Shown here: positions 15,088 to 16,483 of the stretch, one piece after another
Numbering within the stretch: the stretch's first letter is position 1
Layout: each line of letters begins with the position of its first letter
Source of the DNA: Maccoyibacter intestinihominis
Lineage (GTDB): Bacteria > Bacillota > Clostridia > Lachnospirales > Lachnospiraceae
DNA: 16,483 bases
NCBI RefSeq assembly: GCF_040096355.1
Contig: NZ_JBBMEX010000019.1
Location: 1-16,483, forward strand
Direction of reading: 5' to 3'
Position numbers and translations under genes: made by a program
The notes under the pieces: generated by a model
What the model was told of the DNA's origin: nothing
What the model saw: the letters and a program-made list of their open reading frames with translations, nothing else
Databases searched by the model: none

Positions 15088-15537
15088 TTATTTCAACCCC
15101 AGATTCCATACTTTATTTGCTTTTTCAAATATCGTAGTCAATATTGTGCTATTTTCATCAACAATCCATTGATCTTCTTGATCTTCAGCTTTTTTGCTAC
15201 TTGACAACATAATTTGAGTATTCAAATCCTTATAGTCATTAAATAGCACGCCTTGACTTATTCCTTGGTGAAATGGTTTTATCCAAATAATTAGTGCATA
15301 TCGAACATCTGACTCAGCTATCGCAAGATTTCCATTCCAAAGCAAATAATCAGGGACAGACACACTATACTGGAATCCATCTTTATCTGTGTAAATTTTT
15401 ACTCCAGATTCTTCTATTTCAGGGAAGTCTTTCTGAAATTCGTTATATGGTTTATAACTCCCGAAGTACCAAAATAAATTATAGCAACAGAACAAAATAA
15501 CCAAAACAATTCCTATATATTTTATTTTTTTCTTCAT
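15088..15537 (-). CDS. Membrane-anchored protein of unknown function in the bacteriocin locus
   Basis: Protein of 149 aa with a basic start (MKKKIK), one hydrophobic segment (about 7-29, no clear cleavage site) and a soluble, probably extracytoplasmic part. That part has strand-like stretches (SGVKIYTDKDGFQYSVSVPDYLLW, VRYALIIWIKPF). I do not recognise a family. It lies between the bacteriocin gene and the membrane permease, touching the permease with no gap, and starts about 20 nt beyond the hairpin terminator. GGAG is 9 nt before the ATG. Position suggests a helper: immunity protein, export accessory or processing factor. Codon use and high A/T match its neighbours. Confidence 0.8.
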   Translation of the reverse strand: MKKKIKYIGIVLVILFCCYNLFWYFGSYKPYNEFQKDFPEIEESGVKIYTDKDGFQYSVSVPDYLLWNGNLAIAESDVRYALIIWIKPFHQGISQGVLFNDYKDLNTQIMLSSSKKAEDQEDQWIVDENSTILTTIFEKANKVWNLGLK

Positions 15538-15551
15538 TTATATACACTCCA

Positions 15552-15582
15552 CAAAAAAGAGTGGTTGGAATTCCAACCACTC
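15552..15582 (-). terminator. Perfect-palindrome terminator after the bacteriocin gene
   Basis: A 24-bp perfect palindrome (half-site GAGTGGTTGGAA, 15559-15582) followed on the minus strand by TTTTTTGTGG. It lies 22 nt after the bacteriocin stop codon and before the 149-aa gene, so read-through sets how much of the downstream operon is made. Confidence 0.88.
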
Positions 15583-15604
15583 AGCCATTATCCCGAACCT
15601 TTGT

Positions 15605-15949
15605 TTAGTAGCTATTACCGTAGGTAATACTATTTCCTTTATGAGCAACCTCAATTTTAGACCAATTACCTTTACCAACATTTGAACCCGAAAAAGAACC
15701 ATTTCCATTCTTGACATATGCGTAATGATCTTTAGTTGAATGATATGCGTGTGCATAATCTTCATTAATAGCAAGAGTATTATAACCATAAGTCAAAACA
15801 CCTTTTCCGCCATCAGATGTAGTGCTCAATTCCCACTTTTTATCAAATGTCTTATTCCCGTTTGTAACAGAAAATGCCATTACTGGAATTGATGAAGAAA
15901 TTAACATTGCACTAATAGCTACCCCTACAATCACTTTCTTTGCTCTCAT
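15605..15949 (-). CDS. Lactococcin-972-family bacteriocin precursor
   Basis: Secreted peptide of 114 aa. The Sec signal peptide has a basic start (MRAKK), a hydrophobic core and a probable cut after VMA (residue 25), leaving about 89 aa. The mature part holds the family-type features: Gly/Tyr-rich GVLTYGYN, a Tyr/His cluster (YAHAYHSTKDHYAYV), NG/SG-rich loops, and GNWSKIEVAHKGNS near the C-terminus. These recall lactococcin 972 (HGY..., SNYHHGSKTHSATV, GVWAKATV), a peptide that binds lipid II and blocks septum formation in Lactococcus. No Cys is present, so no lantibiotic or disulfide chemistry. AAAGGAGGT lies 7 nt before the ATG, and a strong promoter lies upstream. The permease and ABC genes downstream support the call. 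The target is inferred from the family. Confidence 0.85.
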   Translation of the reverse strand: MRAKKVIVGVAISAMLISSSIPVMAFSVTNGNKTFDKKWELSTTSDGGKGVLTYGYNTLAINEDYAHAYHSTKDHYAYVKNGNGSFSGSNVGKGNWSKIEVAHKGNSITYGNSY

Positions 15950-15987
15950 AAGTTTTACCTCCTTTGATCTGCTGTATTTCTATTTAT

Positions 15988-16016
15988 ATTTTATCAAATA
16001 TTTTGTATCTAGTCAA
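15988..16016 (-). promoter_or_regulatory. Sigma-A promoter of the bacteriocin gene
   Basis: On the minus strand TTGACT (16011-16016), a 17-nt spacer and TAAAAT (15988-15993). The -35 overlaps the stop codon of the upstream DUF6040-like gene. The leader would be about 30-35 nt long. Confidence 0.8.
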
Positions 16017-16483
16017 TCAGTATCTTGACTTATATAGCGTCGAATTGTAAGATATATTCCTTGTAAAATTAACCAAAAGAACAACAGATTTATTGATAAT
16101 GCTTTTTTAATTACTTCTCCAAAATAAATGATGACAGCCGCACTTGTCAGTATCATCAGTAGGGTAATAACATCCCAACAGTTTTTCTTATATAATTCTA
16201 TAACCTTTATTTCTATCAGTATTGCCAGTATCCCTGTCCCTGCCACACATATTCCAACAACCAATATCATCAATAACCAATATATGATTCCGGCTATAAT
16301 CTCATTTGGAATTTTTGTGCTGATTTGTGCCACAGATTGCCCGGCATCAATCGTCCAACCGATAAAAGTTTGTATGAATGATGCTGCATCATGGAAGAAT
16401 GATTTGCAATCGGAAAGGAACACATCTGACTGTACTGCCTGAAAAAGAGTGGTTGTCAGCGAATACCATGCAAGAAGGAACAA
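16013..16483 (-). CDS. DUF6040-like membrane protein, C-terminal part (cut by the window edge)
   Basis: At least 156 codons are open up to the window end; no true start is visible, so the gene begins outside. Hydrophobic segments lie at about residues 64-90, 103-122 and 128-146 of the visible part. The text LFQAVQSDVFLSDCKSFF, then QISTKIPNEIIAGIIYWLL, and the YKKNCWD and VIIYFGEVIKKALSINLL stretches match my recall of DUF6040, a membrane protein family carried by Tn916-like and other integrative conjugative elements of Firmicutes. No search was possible. It ends in the promoter of the bacteriocin gene with no terminator between. Its presence is the best sign that the bacteriocin locus sits in a mobile element. 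Function unknown. Confidence 0.7.
   Translation of the reverse strand: MFLLAWYSLTTTLFQAVQSDVFLSDCKSFFHDAASFIQTFIGWTIDAGQSVAQISTKIPNEIIAGIIYWLLMILVVGICVAGTGILAILIEIKVIELYKKNCWDVITLLMILTSAAVIIYFGEVIKKALSINLLFFWLILQGIYLTIRRYISQDTD

Noticed and set aside
15538..15789. An 83-codon minus-strand ORF overlapping the bacteriocin gene
   Set aside because: It is out of frame within the bacteriocin gene, runs through the terminator palindrome, and lacks a ribosome site.
11286..16483. A second copy of the tRNA-Ser 3' end as an attachment site
   Set aside because: No repeat of GGGTTCGAATCCC or of the acceptor end was found in the visible part of the island. The far end may lie outside the window.

Overview
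The window reads as a chromosomal segment of a Gram-positive anaerobe of the Clostridia, most likely a Lachnospiraceae gut bacterium. The reasons are the dnaX-ybaB-recR order, a split two-subunit transketolase, a DUF5711-like membrane protein next to cvpA, strong AGGAGG-type ribosome sites, and integrative-element proteins typical of that family. The genus cannot be fixed from the sequence alone.

Layout. (1) 1-805: a Crp/Fnr-type regulator on the minus strand, with a 26-bp perfect palindrome and a rho-independent terminator after it. (2) 805-4972: a plus-strand M23 peptidase gene that has lost its 3' end where it runs into the convergent cvpA gene; then, on the minus strand, cvpA, a DUF5711-like beta-propeller membrane protein with its own extended -10 promoter, and a membrane LysM protein whose N-terminal domain looks like an inactive MPN/JAMM fold. 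(3) 5084-9480: a compact minus-strand operon, dnaX-ybaB-recR-transketolase N-transketolase C, joining replication and repair genes to the pentose phosphate pathway and ending in a terminator. (4) 9481-10924: phosphofructokinase with a good sigma-A promoter, separated from dnaX by a MITE-like inverted-repeat element. (5) 10946-11375: a strong plus-strand promoter, a 211-bp highly structured leader with terminal inverted repeats and two covarying repeats, then tRNA-Ser(CGA) and a terminator. (6) 11376-16483: an AT-rich accessory island beginning right after the tRNA. It holds a small lipoprotein, a DUF6061-like protein, a lactococcin-972-type bacteriocin locus (bacteriocin precursor, unknown membrane-anchored protein, multi-pass FtsX-like protein, ABC ATPase), and the end of a DUF6040-like membrane protein typical of integrative conjugative elements.

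How it works together. The bacteriocin gene has its own promoter (TTGACT-17-TAAAAT) and is followed at once by a perfect-palindrome terminator. The peptide is therefore probably made in excess over the downstream membrane and ABC proteins, which are translationally coupled and likely serve export and/or immunity. The bacteriocin locus sits between two integrative-element genes next to a tRNA, so it is probably cargo of a decayed or partly visible mobile element. The most intriguing non-coding signal is the structured leader between the tRNA-Ser promoter and the tRNA: its repeats show compensatory base changes, which points to selection on RNA (or single-stranded DNA) structure.
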